The notes: a model not told the origin generated them from the sequence alone. Positions 27,999-38,049 are shown, numbered from the stretch's first letter. The stretch: 64,000 bases of DNA from Candidatus Phytoplasma asteris (GCF_038505995.1 NZ_CP128414.1:310001-374000), one strand, 5' to 3'. A program made the numbers and translations.

Positions 27999-28030
27999 AA
28001 AAAAACAAACTAACTAGTTTGTTTTTTTAT
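27999..28030 (+). terminator. Terminator after hup
   Basis: AAAAACAAAC (28001-28010) pairs with GTTTGTTTTT around a TAACTA loop, ending in a T7 run. It is a rho-independent terminator. The A-rich 5' arm would allow weak function on the - strand as well, but no - strand gene approaches it. Confidence 0.85.
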
Positions 28031-28071
28031 TTACACTTTTTGATAAAGTGAACCCATAAGGAAGTAGGTTA

Positions 28072-28290
28072 GTGCTTTTGCAACCCACAGCTAAAAATTA
28101 TTTAATAGGAACTCGCGCCAAAGTTCAAAACGAACCCCAAATAGCAGTTATTACTCGCATTGATTATCAAAGAGGTTTTATTTACTTGTTATTTAAAAGA
28201 ATGAGAGAAGAAAAATATCCTTTTCCCCAAGCCTTAGAACAAAACATTATTCAACCTATTGTTTCTAAAAATAAATCTCATCATCAATAA
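28072..28290 (+). CDS. Small protein of unknown function
   Basis: I do not recognise this 72-residue protein. Translation probably starts at GTG 28072, eight bases after AAGGAAG. It has no cysteine and no membrane segment. The pattern of short beta-strands (IGTRAKV, QIAVITRIDYQRGFIYLLF) resembles an SH3/Tudor- or KOW-like barrel of the kind seen at the end of UvrD-type helicases, but no signature is strong enough for a name. The rest is a Pro-bearing basic tail. It stands alone between hup and a membrane protein gene with a clear ribosome binding site, so I treat it as real. Confidence 0.7.
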   Translation: MLLQPTAKNYLIGTRAKVQNEPQIAVITRIDYQRGFIYLLFKRMREEKYPFPQALEQNIIQPIVSKNKSHHQ

Positions 28291-28382
28291 TTTATCATTA
28301 ATCAAATTTATAACTTATCTTCATTATCCATTATTTTAATTGCATTTGTAAATATTTAAATGTTAAATCAAAAAGGAAAGAT

Positions 28383-29351
28383 ATGAAAAGAAAATTAAGA
28401 TTTAAAAAAATTGTTTTAAGAAATTATTTTAAAAAGCCCAATGTTGTTTTTCTTTTTTTAATGTTGTCTATTTGTACTTTAATGCTTGTTTTTTTTCATG
28501 ATTTTAAAGAATGTGTTAACAAAGGACAAATTTATTGGCAATATAAGTACAAAGCCCCTACTTTTATGCCTGAAATTGATTTTGACACCACAGGAAAAGA
28601 AGACAACATTTTAGATTACGAAGAAGGTTATTATCCTGGGCACCACACTTTTATCAAAACAGTTTGGTATTTTACCCATCAAAGTAATTTATTTGTATTA
28701 ATTGTTTATGCTTTATTTTTTACCAAAGTAAGACAAAAAAATTGGTATCATTATGTAGTTTTTGCATGTTTAGTTAGCATTTTGATGACAGCTTTAATTT
28801 TTCACACTTTAATTGATAAAGGTAGACATTTTTACGAACCTAAATTTAGTCTTTCTTTTTTTCTTTCTCATCTCCACCACACTTTAGCTCCTTTATGTTA
28901 TCTATATTTTTATTTTAAAGTCAATTCTTATGCTATTCCTTATAAAAAAATGTGGATAGCTTTTATTCATCCCTTGCTTTATATGACCTTTTTTAGTTTA
29001 TTTGGCTTTTTATCTATGCAAGATTATTTTCAAGATCTGCAAAAAGACAAACCAATTATAACTTCAGAAAAACAAGCAGCTAAAAGAGATCCTTTTAAAA
29101 TGTTTCCTTATGTTTTCTTTTCTCCTTTTAAACAAAAATTAAATAATCCTGCAAATGCCCAAAATTTAGAAGATAAGGAAAATCGCCATCATAAACGTTA
29201 TCGTTTTGTTTATTCATGTTATGACTTTGTTTGTTTGGTCTTTTCTTGCCTTTTTGTCTTTACAGTTTCTATGACTTATACTCTTTTATGGATTAAAAAA
29301 CGTTTAATTAATAAAAAAACTACTCCTCATTATAAAAAAACTAAAAAATAA
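28383..29351 (+). CDS. Multipass membrane protein, Pr6Pr/DUF1600-like
   Basis: A 322-residue protein with about six hydrophobic segments: near residues 22-40, 98-112, 121-142, 158-177, 192-211 and 278-301. A short motif YFTHQSNLFVLIVYALF and a later HHTLAPLCYLY and HPLLYMTFFSLFG resemble the Pr6Pr/DUF1600 membrane family, known in Mycoplasma and other bacteria but without a biochemical function. A charged hydrophilic loop of about 60 residues precedes the last helix, and the C-terminus is very basic. AAAGGAAAG lies upstream. The family link is by pattern, not by search. Confidence 0.7.
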   Translation: MKRKLRFKKIVLRNYFKKPNVVFLFLMLSICTLMLVFFHDFKECVNKGQIYWQYKYKAPTFMPEIDFDTTGKEDNILDYEEGYYPGHHTFIKTVWYFTHQSNLFVLIVYALFFTKVRQKNWYHYVVFACLVSILMTALIFHTLIDKGRHFYEPKFSLSFFLSHLHHTLAPLCYLYFYFKVNSYAIPYKKMWIAFIHPLLYMTFFSLFGFLSMQDYFQDLQKDKPIITSEKQAAKRDPFKMFPYVFFSPFKQKLNNPANAQNLEDKENRHHKRYRFVYSCYDFVCLVFSCLFVFTVSMTYTLLWIKKRLINKKTTPHYKKTKK

Positions 29352-29387
29352 TAATTTTAAAAACTCTTTATTATTTATTAAAAAATT

Positions 29388-29396
29388 TGATATAAT
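29388..29396 (+). promoter_or_regulatory. Extended -10 promoter for rpmG (first copy)
   Basis: TGa-TATAAT at 29388-29396 is a perfect extended -10, 38 bases before the rpmG ATG. No recognisable -35 is present (the stretch is T/A only). Confidence 0.65.
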
Positions 29397-29433
29397 AGTA
29401 CTATATTGCTTAATTAGTTAGGAGAAAATTAAC

Positions 29434-29583
29434 ATGCGTGATTTAGTAAAATTAGTTTGTACAGAGTGCAAAAGAGAAAATTATCATACTGATAAAAATA
29501 AAAAAAAGACCCCAGGACGTTTAGAATTAAAAAAATACTGTCCTTTTTCTAGAACTCACACTCTACATAGAGAAAAAAAATGA
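29434..29583 (+). CDS. rpmG: 50S ribosomal protein L33, first copy, incomplete zinc motif
   Basis: A 49-residue L33 with the family body [19 protein letters not shown] and [13 protein letters not shown] plus THTLHREKK. The first pair CTEC (residues 9-12) is intact, while the second reads CPFS instead of CxxC, so one of four zinc ligands is replaced by Ser. L33 is a late-assembling protein near the E site. A second L33 gene with all four Cys lies at 47317. AGGAG is 11 bases upstream. Confidence 0.95.
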   Translation: MRDLVKLVCTECKRENYHTDKNKKKTPGRLELKKYCPFSRTHTLHREKK

Positions 29584-29942
29584 AAAACAAAACAAATGTT
29601 TAATATTTAGAAAATCAAAACTTTTAGCCAAACAAATTTTTTCAATATTTTTCCAAGAAATTCGCAAAACAAAAGTTTAAATTACTTCCCAAAATCAAAT
29701 TATTTAAATGTTTTAAAAAAGAAACATTATTTTGAAAATTAAAAATTTTTGGAATTATTTCCCAAAGCAAAAGTTTAAATTACTTCCCAAAATCAAATTT
29801 TTTCAAATCAAAAGTTAAATTATTTTGCCAAGTTTTTTGCCTGCTTTTTTATTCCAATTTTTTAATATTAAACATTTTTCCGTTTGCTTTATGAACTTAT
29901 ATTTTTTTCATTTCTATCTTAAAAAAGGAAAATCGTGTTTTT
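29584..29942. repeat. Non-coding gap with a 32-base direct repeat
   Basis: This 359-base AT-rich gap has no plausible gene. It carries two exact copies of a 32-base sequence at 29670-29701 and 29768-29799, a 98-base period. A shorter related copy (CAAAAGTTAAATTA) begins at about 29808. No inverted repeats or transposase remains are seen. It is most likely a local tandem duplication. Confidence 0.7.
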
Positions 29943-31205
29943 ATGTTTTTGCACAATAGAAATAATTTCATCCAAAAAATGAAACCAAACACCGCTGCTC
30001 TTTTTTATTCTGGAAAAGCAATTACTAAGAGTGGCGATCAAACTTTTCCTTTTGAAGTTGATCATAATTTTTATTATTTGACAGGAATTAACCAACCAAA
30101 CACTATTTTATTGTTGGTAAAAACACCTAATTTATCTCATACTTTTTTATTTTTAGAAGAAAATAACCCTAGTAAAGCCTTGTGGGATGGAGATATTTTG
30201 AGTTTTTCTGATGCTTCTTTGATATCTCAAATTAATTTATCAAACCTCAAAAACATATTAACTTTTGAAACTTTTTTATTTCAGATGATAAATCCTTTGA
30301 GAGGTTCTTTTGTGGATTCTTTAGAAGGTTTTTATTTTGACCTATCCAAGCAAACCTTAGACCAAAAAGCAAGTTGGGCTTTAGAATATTGTCAAAAAAT
30401 GACTTCTTTATATCCTTTTTTGCAAGTTTATAATAGCTCTTCTTTTTTATTTTTTTTTCGTCAAACAAAAAGCGTTTACGAACAAACCCAAATCCAAAAA
30501 GCTCTAGATATCAATCATCAAGCCCTTAATTATTTATTAAAAAACTTAAAACCTGGAATGTATGAATATCAAATAGCTGCTCTTTTTCATTATTTTTTGG
30601 AAAATAACCAAACTCAAAAATCCTTTGAAACCATTGCTGCTTCAGGAAAAAATGCCTTAATTTTGCATTATAACAAACCTAACTGCCAATTAAAACCCAA
30701 CGACCTTTTATTATTTGATGCTGGCGTTACTTATAATCATTATTCCTCTGATATTACTCGTTGTTATCCTGTAAGTGGACAATTTAGTTCTTTGCAAAAA
30801 GATATTTATAATTTAGTTCTTAAAGCTAACAAAGAAATCATTGCTTGGGTAAAACCGCATCACACCTTTACGCAATTAAACCAATATGGCAAAGATATTT
30901 TATTGCAAGGATTAAAAAAAATGTCTTTACTTAAAGAAGGCGAAACAATCCATCAATATTGCTATCACGGATTAGGACATCACTTAGGATTAGATATTCA
31001 TGATGTTTGCAATTATACAGGTGTTATTGGAACAAACAGCGTAATTACTGTCGAACCAGGTCTATATTTAAAAGATTTAGGGATTGGAGTAAGAATTGAA
31101 GACAACCTTTTAATCACTCAAGAAGGGGCTGTTAATTTATCCAAACACATCCCTAAAGAAGTCAAAGACATTGAAGCTTTAATGAAACCATTTGTCACTC
31201 ATTAA
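29943..31205 (+). CDS. pepP: Xaa-Pro aminopeptidase (M24B family)
   Basis: Cleaves N-terminal residues that precede proline. The 420-residue product has an N-terminal creatinase-like domain (FPFEVDHNFYYLTGINQPNTILLL, residues about 31-54) and a C-terminal pita-bread metallopeptidase domain. Metal-binding segments are LLFDAGVTYNHYSSDITRCY (two Asp), GLGHHLGLDIHDV (His), TVEPGLYL (Glu) and GVRIEDNLLI (Glu). It probably contributes to peptide use, since the organism depends on host nutrients. A GGAAA ribosome binding site lies about 14 bases upstream, a long spacing. Confidence 0.93.
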   Translation: MFLHNRNNFIQKMKPNTAALFYSGKAITKSGDQTFPFEVDHNFYYLTGINQPNTILLLVKTPNLSHTFLFLEENNPSKALWDGDILSFSDASLISQINLSNLKNILTFETFLFQMINPLRGSFVDSLEGFYFDLSKQTLDQKASWALEYCQKMTSLYPFLQVYNSSSFLFFFRQTKSVYEQTQIQKALDINHQALNYLLKNLKPGMYEYQIAALFHYFLENNQTQKSFETIAASGKNALILHYNKPNCQLKPNDLLLFDAGVTYNHYSSDITRCYPVSGQFSSLQKDIYNLVLKANKEIIAWVKPHHTFTQLNQYGKDILLQGLKKMSLLKEGETIHQYCYHGLGHHLGLDIHDVCNYTGVIGTNSVITVEPGLYLKDLGIGVRIEDNLLITQEGAVNLSKHIPKEVKDIEALMKPFVTH

Positions 31206-31240
31206 TTTAATTATAACAAACTCGCATTAAAGCGATGTTT

Positions 31241-31314
<74 letters not shown>

Positions 31315-31469
31315 TTTATTTTATTTTTTTAATCCACTTTTGGGATATTTTTTTAACACATCTCAATTACTATTTTTTTCATCCCCTCTTTTTTTTATTT
31401 TTATTTTTTATATTTGCTTACATTCACCTATTTATTTTTTTATTTTGCAAATCTATACAATATAATTTA

Positions 31470-31561
31470 GGAGTAGTACTCAAGTGGCTATAAGAGGCGT
31501 CCCTGCTAAGGACGTAGTCCGAGAAATCGGTGCAAGGGTTCGAATCCCTTCTGCTCCGCCA
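31470..31561 (+). tRNA. trnS: tRNA-Ser (GCT)
   Basis: Acceptor GGAGTAG pairs CTGCTCC. The anticodon loop CTGCTAA gives GCT, reading AGC/AGU. The long variable arm (TAGTCCGAGAAATCGGTGCA region) is typical of class II tRNAs, and CCA is encoded. Total 92 bases. Confidence 0.95.
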
Positions 31562-31941
31562 TTTTGAATTTATTTTTTTATCCTTTATTTTTTAATAAAT
31601 ATCTGGTATTTTTTTAATCAATAAAAAAACTTTTATCCCCCCTTTTTTTATTATGGATTACCAAATTATCATCTCAACTGCAATTATTTCTTGTCATTTC
31701 CAAACTATAACAACATTATTATAAATCGAAATAAAAGAATTGTTAGATTCTTTAAAAAATAAATATTTTCAAAAGACCTTCATTTACAAGTCATCATTAT
31801 GCTTTTAAATATTTATTTTTTATTATTTTTTCATGTTATAATATTTTTGCTTATAGTTTGTTCTTTCCCTGAAACCAACACAAATAACAAATTAATTAAA
31901 ATATTTATAATATATTATAACTAAACAAAGGTAATGCAAAA
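31562..31941 (+). promoter_or_regulatory. Gap before proS with extended -10 element
   Basis: A 380-base gap. TGt-TATAAT at 31834-31842 is an extended -10 promoter about 100 bases before proS. TATAATATATTATAA at 31907-31920 is a second possible -10. A perfect hairpin AAAGAAT-TGTTAG-ATTCTTT sits at 31735-31754, without a T-run on the + strand. No T-box sequence (GGGTGG-type antiterminator) is visible, although proS genes of Firmicutes often have one. Otherwise I see nothing. Confidence 0.55.
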
Positions 31942-33366
31942 ATGAAAACAATGAAACGAGTTAAAACAGTTACTGCTCGCTCATCTGATTTTGGAAAATG
32001 GTATACAGATGTTTGTCTTAAAGCTGAATTAATAGCTTATTCTGAGGCAAAAGGTTTTATTATCTATCTTCCTTATGGTTATGCTTTGTGGGAAAATATT
32101 CAAAAACATCTTAATTGTACTTTACAAAAAACAGGTCATCAAAATGTTTATTTTCCGTTAGTTTTTCCAGAAAAACTATTTCACAAAGAAAAAAATCATA
32201 TTCAAGGATTTTCTCCAGAAGCAGCAATGATAACAACTACAGGCAAAAAAAACTTATCCGAAAAACTAGTGATTCGCCCTACTTCAGAAATTTTATTTTC
32301 GCAATATTATTCTAAAACAATCACTTCTTATCGTGATTTACCTAAGTTATATAATCAATGGTGCAATGTGGTTCGCTGGGAAAAAACGACTAAACCTTTT
32401 TTAAGAGGTAAAGAGTTTTTGTGGCAAGAAGGACACACTGTTCATGCTACCGAACAAGAAGCGATGCAGCAAACTTTATCCATCCTTGATATTTATCAAA
32501 AGTTAGGCAAAAACCTTTTAGCCCTTCCTTTTGTATGTGGCAAAAAAACCGAAACAGAAAAATTTGCTGGAGCCCTCATCACTTATTCTATCGAAGCGTT
32601 AATGCATGACGGACAAGCTCTTCAAGCAGGAACTTCTCATTACTTAGGTACTAATTTTGCTAAATCGTTTCAAATCCAATTTCAAGATTGCGACCATCAA
32701 AAAAAATATGTTCATCAAACATCTTGGGGTGTTTCTACACGTTTAATTGGAGCTTTAATTATGGTTCACAGCGATGATGAAGGACTAGTTTTACCGCCTT
32801 ATGTTTCTCCTATGCAAATTGTAATCATTCCTTTGCAACCTCAAGATGATGCAGTAAAACAAACATCCGAAAACCTCTTTTCCATCCTTCAAAAAAACTA
32901 TCGCGTTCATCTCGATCTACAAGACAAAACTGCTGGTTGGAAATTTAGTCAATATGAACTTAAAGGTGTTCCTTTGCGTATAGAAATTGGCAAACGTGGT
33001 TTAGAAAATGATGAAGTTACTATTTTTCAAAGATATAACTTCGCCAAACAAAATATCAAAACCAAAGATTTGCCATCTCAAATCCCGCAATTATTTGAAA
33101 CCATCCACAATAACATGTATCAAAAAGCACTGCAACATTTAGAACAAAATCGCAAACAAGCTACCACTTATGAAGAATTTAAAACTTATCTCAAACAAGG
33201 TGGTTATGTAGCAATGAGTATTTCAGGAACTGATGCCGAATTGCAAATTAAACAAGAAACAGGAGCTACTGCCAGAGTTATTTTGGAAACTAATTTAATT
33301 ACTGCTAACTGCCCTGTTACTAACAAAAAAGCCCTTCAAACTGTCTTATTTGCTAGAGCTTATTGA
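31942..33366 (+). CDS. proS: Prolyl-tRNA synthetase, archaeal/eukaryote-like short form
   Basis: Charges tRNA-Pro. The 474-residue enzyme is the class II short form (no editing insertion), opening with SSDFGKWYTDVCLKAELIAYSEAKGFIIYLPYGYALWENIQ. The motif 2 region is RWEKTTKPFLRGKEFLWQEGHT and the motif 3 area is SWGVSTRLIGALIMVHSDDEGLVLPP. The common bacterial type is about 565-620 residues with the INS editing domain. The short form is also known from mycoplasmas and Borrelia. A second Met at 31951 is an alternative start. Confidence 0.96.
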   Translation: MKTMKRVKTVTARSSDFGKWYTDVCLKAELIAYSEAKGFIIYLPYGYALWENIQKHLNCTLQKTGHQNVYFPLVFPEKLFHKEKNHIQGFSPEAAMITTTGKKNLSEKLVIRPTSEILFSQYYSKTITSYRDLPKLYNQWCNVVRWEKTTKPFLRGKEFLWQEGHTVHATEQEAMQQTLSILDIYQKLGKNLLALPFVCGKKTETEKFAGALITYSIEALMHDGQALQAGTSHYLGTNFAKSFQIQFQDCDHQKKYVHQTSWGVSTRLIGALIMVHSDDEGLVLPPYVSPMQIVIIPLQPQDDAVKQTSENLFSILQKNYRVHLDLQDKTAGWKFSQYELKGVPLRIEIGKRGLENDEVTIFQRYNFAKQNIKTKDLPSQIPQLFETIHNNMYQKALQHLEQNRKQATTYEEFKTYLKQGGYVAMSISGTDAELQIKQETGATARVILETNLITANCPVTNKKALQTVLFARAY

Positions 33367-33528
33367 AATTATTTTAAAAATGATTTGTTATAAAAGCCAA
33401 CCAAAAAGTTTCAACACATTTAATACTAAATCATTTCTCCAAATATTTTCTTTCTTTTTATAAACATTTTATTTTTTACATTTTTACCCCCACAACCACT
33501 ATTTTTTAATTATTCAAAACTTTTAGGC

Positions 33529-33557
33529 TTGACATTTCATACTAAAAAAGCTATAAT
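33529..33557 (+). promoter_or_regulatory. Consensus promoter of rpmH-rnpA-yidC
   Basis: TTGACA (33529-33534) and TATAAT (33552-33557) are exact consensus hexamers separated by 17 bases, ahead of rpmH by 36 bases. It is the strongest sigma-A-type promoter in the window and lacks a TG extension. Confidence 0.9.
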
Positions 33558-33592
33558 TAAGGAAGTGTGTTAAAAAGAAAAGAGGTTTTTTT

Positions 33593-33727
33593 ATGAAACG
33601 AACATATCAACCTAGTAAAATCAAAAGAAAAAGAACTCATGGTTTTAGAGCCAGAATGGCAACTGTTGGAGGATGCAAAGTTCTTGCTAGAAGAAGAGCT
33701 AAAGGACGTTTGCAACTAACAGTTTAA
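33593..33727 (+). CDS. rpmH: 50S ribosomal protein L34
   Basis: A 44-residue protein with the L34 signature [24 protein letters not shown] (residues 1-24), RRRAKGR and a C-terminal LQLTV. GAGG lies 10 bases upstream. In most bacteria rpmH-rnpA sit next to dnaA and oriC; here no dnaA is seen upstream. Confidence 0.97.
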   Translation: MKRTYQPSKIKRKRTHGFRARMATVGGCKVLARRRAKGRLQLTV

Positions 33728-33767
33728 AATCAAACTAACTTGATTTTGATTAATTCAAACCAAAAAT

Positions 33768-33793
33768 AAACACCGCTTTTTCGGTGTTTTTTT
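33768..33793 (+). terminator. Attenuator-like terminator between rpmH and rnpA
   Basis: ACACCG (33770-33775) pairs with CGGTGT (33782-33787) around CTTTTT, followed by TTTTTT. The hairpin lies between rpmH and rnpA. It could reduce transcription so that L34, needed in large amounts, is made in excess of RNase P protein. Confidence 0.85.
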
Positions 33794-33908
33794 GATAAAT
33801 TTCTTTTTATTGCTATTGTATCATTAATAATTGTGGAATTTATATTTTTTAAAATTGTTAATTGATGTTTTGAATATAAAAGTTAAGAATTTTAGGATTA
33901 TTAAGAAG

Positions 33909-34256
33909 ATGAAAAGAAAATATATTCTTAAAAAAGAAAGCGAAATCACCCCTGTTTTTAAATCTAAAAAAAGATACGGGAACTCCCTTTTTATTATTTA
34001 TTACGTCAAACAAACTGCCTTTCCTCATTTTAAATTTGCTTTAAGTGTTGGCAAAAAATATGGTAAAGCCCACGAAAGAAATTTAATTAAACGTCGTTTA
34101 AGAGCAATTATTAGGAGTGTTTCTCCTTGCCTTAATCCCAAAATGTTTTTTGTTATTGTTATTAAAGCTCAAGCCAAAAGCCTAACTTTTCAACAATTAA
34201 AAACTTTCTTTTTGCAATTTGCTACCAAAACTCGCATATTACTTTCAAATAAATAA
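33909..34256 (+). CDS. rnpA: Ribonuclease P protein component
   Basis: The protein cofactor of RNase P, which trims tRNA 5' ends. I choose the ATG at 33909 (MKRKYILKKESEITPVF, 115 residues); the open frame from GTG 33831 adds residues unlike RnpA. The core is FKSKKRYGNSLFIIYYV, KFALSVGKKYGKAHERNLIKRRLRAIIR (with the RNR-like signature here as NLIKRRLR) and PCLNPKMFFVIVIK. GAAGATG-proximal AAGAAG acts as a weak ribosome binding site. The rnpB RNA is not in the window. Confidence 0.95.
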   Translation: MKRKYILKKESEITPVFKSKKRYGNSLFIIYYVKQTAFPHFKFALSVGKKYGKAHERNLIKRRLRAIIRSVSPCLNPKMFFVIVIKAQAKSLTFQQLKTFFLQFATKTRILLSNK

Positions 34257-34274
34257 AATAAGGAGTTAATTAAA

Positions 34275-35852
34275 ATGGATGTTAGAAATCATTCTTCAAA
34301 AAAAAAGTTTTTATTTTTAGCAATTTTTCTATTCGGGTTATTTTTTTGGCTCCTTACTCCTCCAAAGCGTGAAAAAATAGAAGTTTTTGACAAAGTTTTT
34401 GTTTTTAAAAGTAGCGAAAAATATGAAGAATATTTTACAAATAATGATCCTTCTAAATTAAATGAATGTGCTGATATTTTTGTGGTTTATGTTATCAATA
34501 ACAAAAAGAAAGAAATTCAAATAGCTATGCAAGACGAATTTAAAGGCATGTTAAATAAAAAAAAACAAGCAAAATATTTTTTTGGTTTAATGAAAAAACC
34601 AGATCCTGAAGTAGAAGATGTTTCTAATTTTGATCTTTCTAAATTAAATAAAAAAGAATGTTTTTTAACTTTTAAACCAGATGCTGATGTTTTTAAAAAT
34701 AAAAACGATAAAGAAAAAACCGAATTCAAAAATAAATTAATGAAGGATTTTTTAACAGTTTCTGCAGGCACTAATGATGATTATATTCAAAACAATAAAT
34801 ATCAAAAAAAAGAATTAAAAGATGCATTAGAATTTAGAACATATGAAGATAAAACCCCTCTTTCTTTAGAAAATATAAAATTAGATTTTGACAAAGATCA
34901 TTATGCAGAAAATATCAAAAACACTTCCAATAATGATTCATCTAACATTGATATTAAATTTACAAACAACAATAACGACCATTTAATATCTAGAAAACTT
35001 TTTATAACTAATTCTTCAGTTCCAATTCAATTTCCTTCTAGACTGGAATGGAGCCTGTTTGGTTATTTTTGGAATGTTTTAATAATTTCAATTGGCTCTT
35101 TTTTATATTTTTTCTCAACTTTCTTAGTTTCTGGTGCTTCTGGTATGTTTTTTGGCAACTTAGGGTTAGGAATTGTTTTAGCTACTATTTTCATCCGTAC
35201 TTTAACTTGGCCTATTTATACTAAAACAAGTACTTTGAGTATGAATATGAGTTTAATTCAGCCCGAAATTGAAAAAGTAAAGCAAAAATATGCTCTCAAA
35301 AAAGATCCTGCCTCAGCTCAAAAAATGCAGTTAGAAATTTTAAAAGTTTATCGCAAAAATAATTTTTCTTTTTGGGGCTTTTTATTGTCTTTCTTGCAAC
35401 TTCCCTTATTTATTGCAATTAATCAAACCTTAAGTCGCTTTATTATTCCTGGAGGTATTTTTGCAACTGATAAATTAATTGAAAAGCCCTTTTTAGGATT
35501 CATTAATTTAAACCCTTCTAATCCCAATAATGCTTTTGTTATCTTTTTGCTTTCTTTTTTAGTGGGAGCAACGATGTTTATTTTGAATAAAATTAGTTTT
35601 AAAAAACCAGATTATTTAAAAACCCCTTCTTATCATTTGACTTCAGAACAAAAACAAAAAGCTAAACAATCAGAAAAAAGCATGAAAATTATGAGTGTTT
35701 TTATGATTTTAATGATGGTATTTTTCTCGCGTTCTAACCCAATATTGTCTTTATATTGGATTGTGGGAAACACCTATACTATTTTCCAAACTTTGCTCAC
35801 TAGAAAAAAGATGCAACAAAAATATTTTGCATTAAAACAAAACGCTTTATAA
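34275..35852 (+). CDS. yidC: Membrane protein insertase YidC
   Basis: YidC/Oxa1 inserts membrane proteins with or without SecYEG. The 525-residue product has a first hydrophobic segment at about 12-30, an extracytoplasmic region of some 200 residues rich in Lys, Asn and Asp, then the conserved insertase core with five segments from about 260. The key Arg in the membrane groove is in IRTLTWPIYTKTSTLSM. It has no lipobox Cys, unlike Bacillus SpoIIIJ/YqjG. AAGGAG precedes the ATG, 18 bases after rnpA. Confidence 0.95.
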   Translation: MDVRNHSSKKKFLFLAIFLFGLFFWLLTPPKREKIEVFDKVFVFKSSEKYEEYFTNNDPSKLNECADIFVVYVINNKKKEIQIAMQDEFKGMLNKKKQAKYFFGLMKKPDPEVEDVSNFDLSKLNKKECFLTFKPDADVFKNKNDKEKTEFKNKLMKDFLTVSAGTNDDYIQNNKYQKKELKDALEFRTYEDKTPLSLENIKLDFDKDHYAENIKNTSNNDSSNIDIKFTNNNNDHLISRKLFITNSSVPIQFPSRLEWSLFGYFWNVLIISIGSFLYFFSTFLVSGASGMFFGNLGLGIVLATIFIRTLTWPIYTKTSTLSMNMSLIQPEIEKVKQKYALKKDPASAQKMQLEILKVYRKNNFSFWGFLLSFLQLPLFIAINQTLSRFIIPGGIFATDKLIEKPFLGFINLNPSNPNNAFVIFLLSFLVGATMFILNKISFKKPDYLKTPSYHLTSEQKQKAKQSEKSMKIMSVFMILMMVFFSRSNPILSLYWIVGNTYTIFQTLLTRKKMQQKYFALKQNAL

Positions 35853-36213
35853 AAACTTTTTCCTTCATCAATACTTGCAACAATTCAAAAATCAAAATAA
35901 GTAAAAAACAAACAAAACTTTTATATTTTTTTCTGCAGTTCTTAATTTTCATCCTTATAATTTTTAAAAAACATCTTTTGGAAAGCAACATATTTAGTTA
36001 GGATAATTTCTTCATAAATATATTTTTTATTTTGCAAAAAAAATATTTCAAACACCATTATCCAATTCCAAAATATCTTTTTCCAAACCCCAAATTCCTA
36101 TCAAAAATAACAACCTAAATTAAAATTTAAAAAAAATCAAAAAAGCTTGCTTTTCATTTTTATATGTGCTATAATATCTAAGGTAAATAAATTTGAAATT
36201 GTTAAGCAATTTC
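35853..36213. other. Non-coding gap between yidC and tRNA-Tyr
   Basis: This 361-base gap is AT-rich with no plausible gene. It holds the tRNA-Tyr/rRNA promoter at its 3' end. AAAAGC-TT-GCTTTT at 36141-36154 is a small inverted repeat overlapping the -35. Confidence 0.7.
36147..36175 (+). promoter_or_regulatory. Promoter of the tRNA-Tyr/rRNA operon
   Basis: TTGCTT at 36147-36152, a 17-base spacer, and TATAAT at 36170-36175 preceded by TGc (extended -10). It lies 38 bases before tRNA-Tyr. Between tRNA-Tyr and 16S only TTGACA at 36372 without a good -10 is seen, so the tRNA and rRNAs are probably co-transcribed. Confidence 0.8.
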
Positions 36214-36297
36214 GGAGGGATAGCGAAGTGGCTAAACGCAGCAGTCTGTAAAACTGTTCCGTAAGGTACGGTGGTTCGAATCCACCTCCCTTCACCA
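36214..36297 (+). tRNA. trnY: tRNA-Tyr (GTA)
   Basis: Acceptor GGAGGGA pairs TCCCTTC with one G-T pair. The anticodon loop CTGTAAA gives GTA. A long variable arm (TTCCGTAAGGTACGG) is typical of bacterial tRNA-Tyr, and CCA is encoded. Total 84 bases. It lies upstream of 16S, after the operon promoter. Confidence 0.95.
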
Positions 36298-36310
36298 TTA
36301 ATTTTTTTAA

Positions 36311-36335
36311 TCTTTGAAAACTGAAGATGATAATT
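36311..36335 (+). promoter_or_regulatory. boxA-like and 16S processing stem, 5' arm
   Basis: TCTTTGAAAACTG resembles the boxA antitermination element of Firmicute rRNA leaders. It overlaps the 5' arm (36317-36335) of a perfect 19-base pairing with 37955-37973 downstream of 16S, forming the RNase III processing stem. Confidence 0.75.
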
Positions 36336-36410
36336 AACGAATATTTTTAATTATTTTTTAACACCTTAAAATTGACACCAAAAAGCAATTTTTGATGTAT
36401 CAATTTTGTA

Positions 36411-37946
<1,536 letters not shown>

Positions 37947-37954
37947 AAGGAAAC

Positions 37955-37973
37955 AATTATCATCTTCAGTTTT
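37955..37973 (+). promoter_or_regulatory. 16S processing stem, 3' arm
   Basis: These 19 bases are the exact reverse complement of 36317-36335. In the precursor transcript they would close a long stem around 16S, the expected RNase III cleavage structure. Confidence 0.8.
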
Positions 37974-38049
37974 GAGAGACTTAAGAAAGTTTTTCATTGT
38001 CACTTGCTTGCAAATTGTATTTGCAACATTTTAATCTTTTTAAGATTAA

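Noticed and set aside
31461-31466. TATAAT directly before tRNA-Ser as its -10
   Set aside because: It ends four bases before the mature tRNA, too close for transcription to start upstream of it.
31562-31941. T-box riboswitch ahead of proS
   Set aside because: No conserved antiterminator bulge sequence and no terminator hairpin with a T-run on the + strand were found.
33831-33908. N-terminal extension of rnpA from GTG
   Set aside because: No ribosome binding site and no family similarity; the RnpA sequence begins at 33909.
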